Source of the DNA: Acinetobacter geminorum | Lineage (GTDB): Bacteria; Pseudomonadota; Gammaproteobacteria; Pseudomonadales; Moraxellaceae | Direction of reading: 5' to 3' | DNA length: 64,000 bases | Assembly: GCF_013009345.1 (NCBI RefSeq) | Contig: NZ_JABELE010000008.1 | Coordinates: 62,001-126,000, forward strand | Shown here: piece after piece, positions 26,380 to 34,563 of the stretch | Layout: every line of letters starts with the position of its first letter | Numbering within the stretch: position 1 is the stretch's first letter | The notes under the pieces: generated by a model | The model's database searches: none | The model's input: only the letters and a program-made list of their open reading frames with translations | What the model was told of the DNA's origin: nothing | Made by a program: the position numbers and the translations under genes

Positions 26380-26793
26380 ATGAACTTGAAAATATTTTCT
26401 ATATTAATCTCATCTTTAATTTTATCTGCCTGCGCTTCACAAACTAAAAATGAAGATATTCAGTCCATCAGATTAGTACCTAAACCTGATATGTCTGGGA
26501 TGTCGCTTATTTTGTCTTGTGATTTAAATAAACGAGAAGCAAAAGCAACAATAACAAGTCCTGTTGTATTAGAAAAAGAGTTCAGGTTTACAAGTGATAA
26601 AGATGAATTGAACCTTTATGCCAAAGTTGCAGATGATCTAAGTGTATTTTCTGCAGAAAATAGCAAAAAGATTCTTAACCTTATCTACCAAGCTAATACA
26701 CTAAAAGTTACAACGTCTTTCACAAATAATGCCGAGTTTGATTTGGCAAAGTATAAAACTGATATTCAAAACAAACTCAAAGCATGTATTTAA
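26380..26793 (+). CDS. Prophage lipoprotein of unknown function (moron candidate)
   Basis: The only plus-strand gene inside the prophage remnant. The 137 residues start with a lipoprotein signal (MNLKIFSILISSLILSAC; Cys18 lipobox LSAC). The mature part is a small, mixed-charge domain with a late CI terminus, which may pair with the internal Cys in ILSCDLNK. No family is recognised. An independent, opposite-strand lipoprotein between the fibre and lysis genes, closed by its own terminator, is the usual layout of a lysogenic-conversion gene. Confidence 0.6.
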   Translation: MNLKIFSILISSLILSACASQTKNEDIQSIRLVPKPDMSGMSLILSCDLNKREAKATITSPVVLEKEFRFTSDKDELNLYAKVADDLSVFSAENSKKILNLIYQANTLKVTTSFTNNAEFDLAKYKTDIQNKLKACI

Positions 26794-26821
26794 AAAAAGC
26801 ACCCATTTGGGTGCTTTTTTT
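26792..26821. terminator. Bidirectional terminator, lipoprotein / tail fibre
   Basis: Stem AAAAAAAGCACCCA / TGGGTGCTTTTTTT between convergent stop codons; the fibre stop TAA overlaps its right arm. Confidence 0.9.
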
Positions 26822-29324
26822 AGCGAATCAACTCAGGCATATCTATCAACACTTGTTGTAATAGTCTTTGCTGACCTGCTGGGTTAACATGGATATGATC
26901 ACCACTATCATAGATAGGATCCCATGTCACACCATCATTGTTTAGTGATACAGCTTTAGCAAATTCAATATATCGATAAGGACCAAAATAACCGTTACGT
27001 ATATCATCATTCATGGCTGTGCGAAGTGCTTGAGAGTCATTTCTTGGAATTTGCGTAACTAGAATAGGCTCTGCACCAATAGCCAACGTGTCAGCAATAT
27101 TCTGCTGCATGTTAGTTCGCCATGTAGCCTGAGATGTGTCATTGGTACCAAGTGCCCATATAACATATTTAGGACGCCATGCCATAAGATCATATTCTTT
27201 ACGCTTCAAGAAGTTAGGCGTTTCGTCACCAGAACGACCACCAACAATAGCATCAGCATTCATTCTACGCATATCAGCCAACATAAACGCCCATGTTTTG
27301 TTTGGTAATACAGTGGCTGCGCGCTCAGAGTTACTATCACCCTCAATGACGAAATGTACTTCACGAGGATAGAATGCCGTGAAACGATAGTTTTTAAACT
27401 TCACGCTGCCAGATATGAATGTAAACCCAGCTCTACCGTGAAACTGTACGTATGGATTAGTACCCGAGTACTCTACTGTATTGGTTTGGCCCGTAACCTT
27501 ATTAATTAGTTTAACGGTGCTAAAATACCCACGTTTTTCAACACTAAGAATATAAGGTGTATTTGCTACCAGTGGTTGCATGTCTACCGATGCTACTGGT
27601 GTGCCTGCTGTTGCTGACCCGTCCCACAACATAATGTGTAGCTTTTTATTAGAACCATCAACCAGTGCCACCGCCGCGCCTGAATTAGTTTCAATGGGTG
27701 CTGTGCAAAAACCAAAAACACTATTAATGTCAGCTACAATGAACTCTTGCCGATATTCCCTGTTAGCTAGAGCCGAGAAGCCGGTAGACAAGGCATTGAC
27801 ATTCCATCCACCTGTAGCAGGGCTTTGCAAGCCCGTATCGTCAATAGTCCAATTGGGAGCTGTCCAACGCTCAGGTATTGTACTGCCACTGAATATTTGT
27901 GAATCAAGCACAGTTGAATAGACTGGAGGCGTTGCGTGCAGTTCGTTATTCTCAAGAGCCACCACACGATCTTCAAGATTTAAGCTTGATGATTCATATG
28001 TAAACTCAGCTGAAATTGGTTGATTGTTACTGTTTTTAGAAACTGTAACATTGGCATTTAGCTGAATATCAGTTGAAGCTATATACGAGAAGCCACCAGC
28101 AATTCCAACTTGAGCCAAAGGTGCATCAATTTCAGTAGTCCCTGCTATTAACGCATAGCCGCCTTTTGGTACAAAAATATCACCAAAGTGCTTTGATGTT
28201 GCTGTAACGACACCGTTTGCATCGGAAGGCGCCAAAACCTGTTTGACAGTTGTAACTTTATGGGTCCCATCGGCATTTGGAGCAAGGATACATAACCTAA
28301 ATAAAACATCCTTGCTAATACTTCTGGTTGTATATTTGATTTGGCTTAACTTCCCGAACTTTGTAAGAGCATCAATATTGCCATATGCAAAACTAAATGA
28401 TCCTGTTGTGTTCGGGGTGTTCAAGACACCTTGCTTAAAAGTGCTTATGGATTCTACCACCCCATATCCAACGGCCAAGCGCGTCATAGGATCAATATTT
28501 TGAACAGTTGCAAGCTGACTATCTGTTAAGACATCAATTTGAAATTCTAGTGAGTTGCGAGAACGGCTAATTGCTACTTGCTGACCGATTGTTAATGTTT
28601 GGGTAATAACAAGACTCCCAAGCGGATCACCAGAACTAACGATTTTCCCGCGAATAAAGATTCCACTAACCCACGCTAAAGTGACTAAATCGTTTTTTTC
28701 AACACGAATCGGGTTGTCAATTAAAGAAACTTCACTTTGAGGATAAGAGACATCATATAGGCGCGTCTCAATTAGTGTCGCCCCTTTGTCACTTGGTCGA
28801 TATACTTGAACCCTTACTTTTGCAGGGCCGCCAGCCAATTGAGTTCTAAATTTTTTGATGAAGCCGGATTCATTTACTTGCACTGCGTAAGCTTGTGGAC
28901 CATCTTGCGAAATTAGAGTTGTTGTAGATGTCCCGGTGTAATAACCAAATTGTTTAATGCCTTTTGGTGCAGCGACTGCAGCATTTTCTGCATAGCGTTT
29001 TGCAATATCAAGTTCGCTCTCACCAGTATCGTACCAAGCTGGAGTTGTTAGTGGTGCGCGGACTTCCCAAATCCAAATCTTTTTAGTATCAAGCGCTTTT
29101 GCCGCCCGCTTTGGTAGCAATGGAGTTGAAGCAAGTAATTGTGCTTCGGTAGCAAAAGGCTCATATGCACCATTTTCCATCAGTGTGCGAATGGCCTTTG
29201 CAAGGCTAGGATAGACACGTCCTAAACGACTAATTATATCTGTGAATTCATCGCTACTAGTGAACTGTTCTACAGTTCCCATGTCGACAATTGCGTTATC
29301 TACTTTGGTTTGTAAATCTGACAT
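26820..29324 (-). CDS. Phage tail fibre/spike with C-terminal SGNH hydrolase
   Basis: An 834-residue receptor-binding protein. The N-terminus (about 1-120) resembles the virion-anchoring region of Acinetobacter phage fibres. The middle is beta-rich, and about 480-640 looks like a lectin-type beta sandwich. The C-terminal 180 residues form an SGNH/GDSL hydrolase: block I EGDSNSER with nucleophile Ser664, oxyanion Gly in VGGRSGDET, block III GTND with Asn728, and block V DHIHVN with Asp809 and His812. Such domains often remove acetyl groups from surface polysaccharide, so a capsule deacetylase is a reasonable inference. All catalytic blocks are intact. Confidence 0.82.
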   Translation of the reverse strand: MSDLQTKVDNAIVDMGTVEQFTSSDEFTDIISRLGRVYPSLAKAIRTLMENGAYEPFATEAQLLASTPLLPKRAAKALDTKKIWIWEVRAPLTTPAWYDTGESELDIAKRYAENAAVAAPKGIKQFGYYTGTSTTTLISQDGPQAYAVQVNESGFIKKFRTQLAGGPAKVRVQVYRPSDKGATLIETRLYDVSYPQSEVSLIDNPIRVEKNDLVTLAWVSGIFIRGKIVSSGDPLGSLVITQTLTIGQQVAISRSRNSLEFQIDVLTDSQLATVQNIDPMTRLAVGYGVVESISTFKQGVLNTPNTTGSFSFAYGNIDALTKFGKLSQIKYTTRSISKDVLFRLCILAPNADGTHKVTTVKQVLAPSDANGVVTATSKHFGDIFVPKGGYALIAGTTEIDAPLAQVGIAGGFSYIASTDIQLNANVTVSKNSNNQPISAEFTYESSSLNLEDRVVALENNELHATPPVYSTVLDSQIFSGSTIPERWTAPNWTIDDTGLQSPATGGWNVNALSTGFSALANREYRQEFIVADINSVFGFCTAPIETNSGAAVALVDGSNKKLHIMLWDGSATAGTPVASVDMQPLVANTPYILSVEKRGYFSTVKLINKVTGQTNTVEYSGTNPYVQFHGRAGFTFISGSVKFKNYRFTAFYPREVHFVIEGDSNSERAATVLPNKTWAFMLADMRRMNADAIVGGRSGDETPNFLKRKEYDLMAWRPKYVIWALGTNDTSQATWRTNMQQNIADTLAIGAEPILVTQIPRNDSQALRTAMNDDIRNGYFGPYRYIEFAKAVSLNNDGVTWDPIYDSGDHIHVNPAGQQRLLQQVLIDMPELIR

Positions 29325-29343
29325 ATTTTTACACCCAATAAAA

Positions 29344-29364
29344 AAGCCCGCTTTATGCGGGCTT
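29344..29364 (-). terminator. Terminator between the TipJ-like and tail fibre genes
   Basis: Stem AAGCCCGC / GCGGGCTT with a 5-base loop; the minus strand continues into TTTTTTATTGGG. It lies inside the tail operon just before the fibre gene. Confidence 0.8.
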
Positions 29365-29379
29365 GTGGTTAATCTTGAT

Positions 29380-32214
29380 TTATGGAATTAGGTTGTTGAT
29401 GTAATCACTATCATTTGAGTAGTAACGTTCGTCATAGTTCACAGCAGTAATCTCACTTTCAAAAGTGGCGCTTGGCGATTTTTCGGAAATGAGATAGGCC
29501 TCACTATCTAATTCATTTGACAGTGTGATGGAGTAATTTGTGGCTGTTACTTTGCCATCTGAACTTGTGATCAGTGGCAGTATTGGCAAGCGCTCTAAAA
29601 CTAAATGCCATTCATCCACACCTTGCGTAACCAGCATTGTTTCTACTGAGCCATTTGATAGCTGCAAATGAATTGTGTATGCCTTTGTAGCATCCAAATG
29701 AACAGGCTGTGAGATTTGGATGTTTTGACCAGTCCAAGCTTCAATTTCTCCAGATGTAAAACCACCATCTACACCCAGCGGAACTAAAGTAGGGATAGAA
29801 TCTTTCACTACTGCAATGCGATCATTAATAGTGATTAAATCCGCTTCACCGTAGGCAGTGAATTGAATTGTCTCTCTTTGATACTTAATCCTGTTCCATG
29901 CTCGATGTGCCAAGAAATGCGCTTGAACTTTATTCGTAACACCTATCAAATCAATTTTCTTCGGATTGGTGATACCGTCATTCGGAAGCTTAATGGACTC
30001 TTCTGTGTAGTTTTCACTAGCATTTCGCCACGTTGCTTCAACACCATCATATTGCTTGTCCTTGCCAAACCGAGTTGTCACAGTCTCAGATTGAGGCATT
30101 TTGTTGCGGTGGTTAAACAAGATCGATGACGATGGATTCACCTTCTCAAATTGAAAATAGATTTTTCCAGATGTCCTTCGCGCATTACAAAATACAGCAG
30201 ATGCAATTGTTGCAAGCGTCTCTTCGTATGACATGTTGTCGCTATCAAAGGTGTAGTTGAACTCAATAGCATTAGAAGTTCCAAAGTAGGACTGAATCTG
30301 GCTTTGAGTTGCATACAAGTCTTGAATATCAACAGTGTCTATAGACCTACGACCTATATAATCATCTCTAGTAACGGCACAAACAATGTCGGCGAACTTC
30401 TTAGATGCAATGCGTTCAGGTGATTTAGAACCAGATTCGTATGAAAATACTTTGCGCGTAGCTAGCATATTTAACTCACGCTTTTTTACTCCAGATGTAA
30501 TGTCATTCGTAACAGTAACTGTGCGAACTAAAGTTACATCATCGTAAGAAAGCTTAGTTAAAGCCGTCATGATGTAAACTGAATGCGCTTGAACTTCATC
30601 TACTACCGTACCCTTTGAAGAATGTACAGTAAGACGTCTTAGGCGATATCTAAGACGGCTTGTAGATGGCAGTGTTGCTTTTAGCGTTAAACCAACCGGG
30701 CTTGCAATACTCTGAGGATTTCCAAAAAGGTTCTCAGAAATACTATATATCGAACCTGTCGGCATACCAGTTGAATCTAGAAGTTGATATTCCATTTCCA
30801 GCTGAACGCCAATAACCTCTTTATAGCCCTTCTCGCCAATATGATATAGGCCCTGTGGCGCATTGAAGTTAGCAAATATTTGGTCGCCTTCAGTGTCGGT
30901 TTCATACCAGCCTAACCAATTCTCTTGTGAACCATATAAGCCAACCATATTGCCCGCTGTACTACCCCAATTCTGGAGTTTCAACCAATCTGGATTTATG
31001 GCATCAGGCGCAGACAAGGTAATTGATGTGCCAGAGTTAATATTGATTGTGTATGTTCCGTCTAGGTCCATACTGTCGATGTTATCTGTGAGTGTGCCAG
31101 AAATAGAGCTAGAGGCCGCTTCTGTCATCTTCAAGAAATTCTGGTTAACAGTCTGTGGATTAACCAATGAAATCTCATAAACCCATGAACCAGCACTACC
31201 TGTTTTAACAATATTGCTTACTTCATAAACGCCAGCTAAATCTAGCGTCCCTTCTACCGGATCATCTATTAGTAATGCTTGAATCGTTAAGCCCTTGTAT
31301 TTTTGAGGCTGGTAAATATCTGTACTTGTTGCGACTGTTAATACATAGTCAAGACCTATATCTACAGTTCCCGATAACAGTTGATCTTTAACCCCGTATT
31401 GAGCACCTTCAATAGAAATAGTTTCGCCATTTACGAAAGCTGTTGTAGCGACATTAATAACATTTGGATAAGTAAAGGTAATTGTATTTTCGACAACTCG
31501 TGCAGAACTAGGGTTTAAAAGTGTTTGCCCTGTAATGCTTCGGGATTGCTTACCAACTAGCGGAGCGTAATTTAAAACATCTCCATATCGATACATTGGG
31601 TTAGTAGTATCAAGGCTTTGATTTGGGTCATATACAGAAACAGACTCGCCATCAATCTGGTTGATTGAAGTTTCTCCCTCTTTCACATCTGATATTTCAT
31701 AATAACCACGACCCAAACACATCAAGCATTCTTCAATTTCCACATTGTTCTGAAAGTATCGAAGTGGTGGAGCAATAAGATCCGGGATAGCTAGAACTGT
31801 ACCGTACGGATCAGGAATGCGACCACCAATACGTTGTGTATTTTCACGGTTGCCAAGTTTATTGTTAGATGACGTTTTTTCTATACCTTTGTTCGCATCT
31901 GGCATAGTCAAAATTGTATAAATTGAAAAGGCTAGAGATACCACAAGGGATACAGCAGCAATAATAGTAGCTGGCTCACCTGCTTCACAGACAACATCAA
32001 AGTCGTGCTTTTTTGACAACATTAATAGTGAAGCTTCATCTATCTTATTTGTAGGTGTTACATCATTGTGGGCACATGCTGGCTGCAAGTAAATTCGTGC
32101 ATGTGGATGTTTTTTCTTTATGTATTTAAATGCTTCAAGAATCCGATCAGTGCGAACATGTAGAACTTTGTCGTGTCCATCAATTGGATTGGTGAATATG
32201 CGTAATCGGCTCAT
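29380..32214 (-). CDS. TipJ/lambda-J-like central tail tip protein
   Basis: A 944-residue protein at the distal end of a siphovirus tail. Residues 1-110 resemble a tail-assembly I-like segment, with a hydrophobic stretch (PATIIAAVSLVVSLAFSIYTIL). Then come RIGGRIPDPYG, YFQNNVEIEECLMCLGRGYYEISDVKEG and a TipJ-type core (SKKFADIVCAVTRDDYIGR and the IASAVFCNARRTSGKIYFQFE region). It overlaps the NlpC/P60 gene by 35 bases. It fits the host-specificity protein family and is full length by its extent. The C-terminal receptor part is short, with the separate fibre gene following. Confidence 0.8.
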   Translation of the reverse strand: MSRLRIFTNPIDGHDKVLHVRTDRILEAFKYIKKKHPHARIYLQPACAHNDVTPTNKIDEASLLMLSKKHDFDVVCEAGEPATIIAAVSLVVSLAFSIYTILTMPDANKGIEKTSSNNKLGNRENTQRIGGRIPDPYGTVLAIPDLIAPPLRYFQNNVEIEECLMCLGRGYYEISDVKEGETSINQIDGESVSVYDPNQSLDTTNPMYRYGDVLNYAPLVGKQSRSITGQTLLNPSSARVVENTITFTYPNVINVATTAFVNGETISIEGAQYGVKDQLLSGTVDIGLDYVLTVATSTDIYQPQKYKGLTIQALLIDDPVEGTLDLAGVYEVSNIVKTGSAGSWVYEISLVNPQTVNQNFLKMTEAASSSISGTLTDNIDSMDLDGTYTININSGTSITLSAPDAINPDWLKLQNWGSTAGNMVGLYGSQENWLGWYETDTEGDQIFANFNAPQGLYHIGEKGYKEVIGVQLEMEYQLLDSTGMPTGSIYSISENLFGNPQSIASPVGLTLKATLPSTSRLRYRLRRLTVHSSKGTVVDEVQAHSVYIMTALTKLSYDDVTLVRTVTVTNDITSGVKKRELNMLATRKVFSYESGSKSPERIASKKFADIVCAVTRDDYIGRRSIDTVDIQDLYATQSQIQSYFGTSNAIEFNYTFDSDNMSYEETLATIASAVFCNARRTSGKIYFQFEKVNPSSSILFNHRNKMPQSETVTTRFGKDKQYDGVEATWRNASENYTEESIKLPNDGITNPKKIDLIGVTNKVQAHFLAHRAWNRIKYQRETIQFTAYGEADLITINDRIAVVKDSIPTLVPLGVDGGFTSGEIEAWTGQNIQISQPVHLDATKAYTIHLQLSNGSVETMLVTQGVDEWHLVLERLPILPLITSSDGKVTATNYSITLSNELDSEAYLISEKSPSATFESEITAVNYDERYYSNDSDYINNLIP

Positions 32215-32563
32215 AATAGCGAATCCGTTTGTAGAACTTCTTCAATACTTGAATGTTTAAATAGTGGACACCAAGCTCAGTGAGGTGCAAAACACGCCCA
32301 CAATAAAAAAGCCCCACATGGGAGCTTTGATTGTGATTTGTCATCAGGACGATGGAGCCGTCAATTGGGTGATCAATTCGCCTGTTTTTTACAACTGTAT
32401 TGCGTGATGTTTTTAATGTTTCGTGCAGCGATCCAGTCAAACCAATAAAAGAACTGGAGTAATCCTTGTCAAAAATAAAATGGGCCGCTTCAAGCAAAAA
32501 ATGAACACAATGATAGTTTTGCGGGTCATAGTGTCGATCTAGCAAGCTATCAATACTTTTCAT
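32180..32563 (-). CDS. NlpC/P60-like tail assembly protein
   Basis: 127 residues, position equivalent to lambda gpK. The catalytic pattern is visible: Cys19 in NYHCVHFLLEA and a His in QSSHVGLFYCG. It probably trims peptidoglycan during DNA injection or assists tail tip assembly. It begins at the base where the DUF1833 gene ends and overlaps the TipJ-like gene by 35 bases. A terminator-like hairpin lies inside the coding sequence at 32310-32326. Confidence 0.65.
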   Translation of the reverse strand: MKSIDSLLDRHYDPQNYHCVHFLLEAAHFIFDKDYSSSFIGLTGSLHETLKTSRNTVVKNRRIDHPIDGSIVLMTNHNQSSHVGLFYCGRVLHLTELGVHYLNIQVLKKFYKRIRYYEPITHIHQSN

Positions 32564-33060
32564 TAGAAGAACCCTTTTAAACTTGGGAACATATCAGTTG
32601 TATAAATACGTCCAGTTCCAACGCTATTTAATCTTTGTGCCGCAGCTTCAAAAGTACAGGCCTGATAGTCCTGATTCATTGTTTCAACTTCTAAACCCTG
32701 AATAACATCAACCGGAGCAGTTAAGTCACTCGACAAATAAGAGCGATAAATTACTTGTGGCTTCTCTTCGCTGTTCGCATCAAGAATGATCTTGATTAGT
32801 TGCGGTACTATCTGCCCCAATTCCCCTATCGTTATGTTGATAGATTGGTCCAGATCATCAGAGGTCTTGCCTTTCTGGATGGCTAGGGGCATATACTCAT
32901 AAACAGCTTGGGTCGAATCTTCATGGGTAACTGTTATGCCATTTGCATGGTTTGTCACATATCGAAGTGGGTTTGTCCACAAGCTATGCTTAACTTCAAT
33001 ACATTCAAGCAAAACAACTGATGGGCTAGAATCCAAATGAAATTCAGTAATATCACTCAT
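32563..33060 (-). CDS. DUF1833-family minor tail protein
   Basis: 165 residues, beta-rich, beginning VLLECIEVKHSLWTNPLRYV, with the DUF1833 pattern of early EI-x-H and late YQACTFEAA. It occupies the place of lambda gpL in the tail tip order. It overlaps the upstream gene by 4 bases. Function is inferred from gene order: tape measure, this pair, NlpC/P60, TipJ. Confidence 0.7.
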   Translation of the reverse strand: MSDITEFHLDSSPSVVLLECIEVKHSLWTNPLRYVTNHANGITVTHEDSTQAVYEYMPLAIQKGKTSDDLDQSINITIGELGQIVPQLIKIILDANSEEKPQVIYRSYLSSDLTAPVDVIQGLEVETMNQDYQACTFEAAAQRLNSVGTGRIYTTDMFPSLKGFF

Positions 33061-33524
33061 AGGAATGGCTCCAGAGCGTCTGCTGCTGCTTTATTAGCTA
33101 ATTTTTCTAATGATGGCGATGCTTGAATAAGTCCAAGTCTCCATGCCTCAATGACCTGGTTATCCTCATCTGGGTTTCGTGGTGATGGCTTAGCAACAGC
33201 CTCAATATTAGCCCGCCACAAATTACCCTGTTTACTCCATCTCAAAGCCCCTATGAATGCTATCTGATATTCCTTAATTTCCGTGTAATCTAAAATCAGA
33301 TCCATCAAGAAAGGCTGTGGGTCATATTGATTTGCAAAATAAAAGGTTAGCAATAACTCCATTTGATCAATATCGAGCGACCAACTTAACGGAACGCCAT
33401 GTGTTGCACCTATAAAATTCCGTCTTTGTCGCGGCATCCCAACTGTGAGTTGCTGGGTTAACACCCCATCTCCCAATGTTGGGTTATAGTCCTGCTCATT
33501 GGGTGGCAAGAATAGCTTTCTCAT
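33057..33524 (-). CDS. Minor tail protein (lambda gpM-like position)
   Basis: 155 residues. Beta-rich N-terminal part (LFLPPNEQDYNPTLGDGVL), a middle segment MELLLTFYFANQYDPQPFLMDLILDYTEIKEYQIAFIG and a Pro/Asn-rich linker. No enzymatic motif. The gene sits directly before the DUF1833 gene with a 4-base overlap, so it is likely a tail-tip structural protein. The upstream neighbour should be the tape measure gene, but a moron cassette (33551-34560) separates them. Confidence 0.65.
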   Translation of the reverse strand: MRKLFLPPNEQDYNPTLGDGVLTQQLTVGMPRQRRNFIGATHGVPLSWSLDIDQMELLLTFYFANQYDPQPFLMDLILDYTEIKEYQIAFIGALRWSKQGNLWRANIEAVAKPSPRNPDEDNQVIEAWRLGLIQASPSLEKLANKAAADALEPFL

Positions 33525-33550
33525 ATTTGCCTTTCCTGAATTTTAAACAT

Positions 33551-33577
33551 TAAAAAACCGACCACTTATAGGTCGGC
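33551..33577 (-). terminator. Terminator closing the tail moron cassette
   Basis: Stem CCGACC / GGTCGG with a 7-base loop, followed on the minus strand by TTTTTTAATG. It comes directly after the 22-residue peptide gene. Confidence 0.75.
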
Positions 33578-33594
33578 TTAAATATTTAGTTTCA

Positions 33595-33663
33595 TTACAT
33601 TTTCCAGATATATGTACATATTATCAAAGTGATAAGGATTGCAATAAAGCGCCATGCTTTCAT
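33595..33663 (-). CDS. 22-residue single-helix membrane peptide
   Basis: Starts on the ATGA overlap with the stop of the upstream 45-residue gene. Sequence is a basic start then a helix (MKAWRFIAILITLIICTYIW). Too short for family assignment; coupled overlap and a following terminator are the evidence that it is translated. Confidence 0.4.
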   Translation of the reverse strand: MKAWRFIAILITLIICTYIWKM

Positions 33664-33797
33664 TTCAATACCTCAATCAACTTAGAAGTTGCTGTCAATA
33701 TTGGTGCTGCTTGCCAAATCAAAATTCCAATTAAAAATACAAAAGCCATGATGTAAGTCCACACCCTTAATACTTTGCTGTTTGAAAGTTTGTTCAT
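33660..33797 (-). CDS. 45-residue membrane peptide
   Basis: ATG at 33797. One transmembrane helix (about 13-32; WTYIMAFVFLIGILIWQAAP) after a basic N-terminus, with a short amphipathic tail. It overlaps the 22-residue gene by 4 bases (ATGA). The layout is like small superinfection-exclusion or holin-like peptides, but no family is recognised. The ribosome binding site is weak. Confidence 0.45.
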   Translation of the reverse strand: MNKLSNSKVLRVWTYIMAFVFLIGILIWQAAPILTATSKLIEVLK

Positions 33798-33874
33798 CAC
33801 TTTATCAACCTGTAAATTTAGGTTAAAATTCATCTATGTTCTGATCCTCAAGTCTGGTTTGTGGGTTAGAAACA

Positions 33875-33912
33875 AAAACCCCAAGAGCTGTGAACTCTCG
33901 GGGTTTTGTTTT
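33875..33912. terminator. Terminator hairpin inside the tail moron cassette
   Basis: Arms AAAACCCC and GGGGTTTT extended by AAGAG / CTCT, 7-base loop, with T-rich tails on both strands. Separates the 141-residue gene from the membrane-peptide pair. Confidence 0.7.
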
Positions 33913-33950
33913 TTAGAAATGCTTTTGGTAATTTCTGAGATCCAAATAAA

Positions 33951-33969
33951 AAAGCCGCCCTTAGGCAGC
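33951..33969 (-). terminator. Terminator after the 141-residue moron gene
   Basis: Minus strand GCTGCC / GGCGGC (one G-U) with a TAAG loop, then TTTTTTATTT. About 90 bases after the stop at 34058. Confidence 0.65.
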
Positions 33970-34057
33970 TCTTCGTTTGTTCTCTCTTATACTGTTAACT
34001 TCAAACGGTTTTACTTACATTCCGTTTACAGTTTTCTCTTATACGTAGTACTTCTAA

Positions 34058-34483
34058 TTAAGGGTTTTGCTCATCAGCAGGCTTGCCCTGACAAAATTCA
34101 ACAAGGCTTAAAGTTGAAATATCAGAAACACGGATCTGAATACTTAATGGTCTGCCCGCAGCTGGGAACAATTTTGAGTTTTGAATATATTTTGCATCTT
34201 TAAGATACAAAAAATGTTCTTTAAGTGAGTCTGGAAATTTAATTTCCTCACCATCATCTAACTTTTTAATTATCTCTTCTCTTGGCTCTTTGATATGGGA
34301 ATAAAAGAATTCCTTCCAAAGTGAATTTTCTTCGAGTTCGAAAAATTCTTCTTCACTGATTGCAGTACCAGTAATTACGCTGCCACCAACCCCGACTGTC
34401 ACATAGAAATCTGGATAATCATCTTCTCTATGTGCATTTTCAGAAATTGCTTTTATCAATAAATTAGTATCATTTCTACTCAT
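34058..34483 (-). CDS. Unassigned acidic protein in the tail moron cassette
   Basis: 141 residues, acidic, no signal peptide or membrane helix. The stretch DFYVTVGVGGSVITGTAISEEEFFEL followed by LWKEFF has the pattern of the GvpU-like small proteins (glycine-rich beta hairpin then EEYF), but I cannot confirm this. The ribosome binding site GGAAAAG precedes the ATG. It is inserted between the tape-measure and minor tail genes with terminators on both sides, so it is transcribed as its own unit and is probably not structural. Confidence 0.55.
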   Translation of the reverse strand: MSRNDTNLLIKAISENAHREDDYPDFYVTVGVGGSVITGTAISEEEFFELEENSLWKEFFYSHIKEPREEIIKKLDDGEEIKFPDSLKEHFLYLKDAKYIQNSKLFPAAGRPLSIQIRVSDISTLSLVEFCQGKPADEQNP

Positions 34484-34541
34484 TCTTCTTTTCCATAAAG
34501 TTTAATTAAGAAGATTAGAATCTATCAAAGAATAAATTTAA

Positions 34542-34559
34542 TAGCCACCGAAGTGGCTA
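34542..34559 (-). terminator. Terminator after the tape-measure fragment
   Basis: Perfect 7-bp stem TAGCCAC / GTGGCTA around a stable UUCG tetraloop on the minus strand, then TTAAATTTATT. Confidence 0.65.
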
Positions 34560-34563
34560 CCAA

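Noticed and set aside
33775..34203. 142-codon plus-strand frame in the tail moron cassette
   Set aside because: Lies across two terminators and opposite the 141-residue gene; composition is not protein-like and no ribosome binding site is seen.
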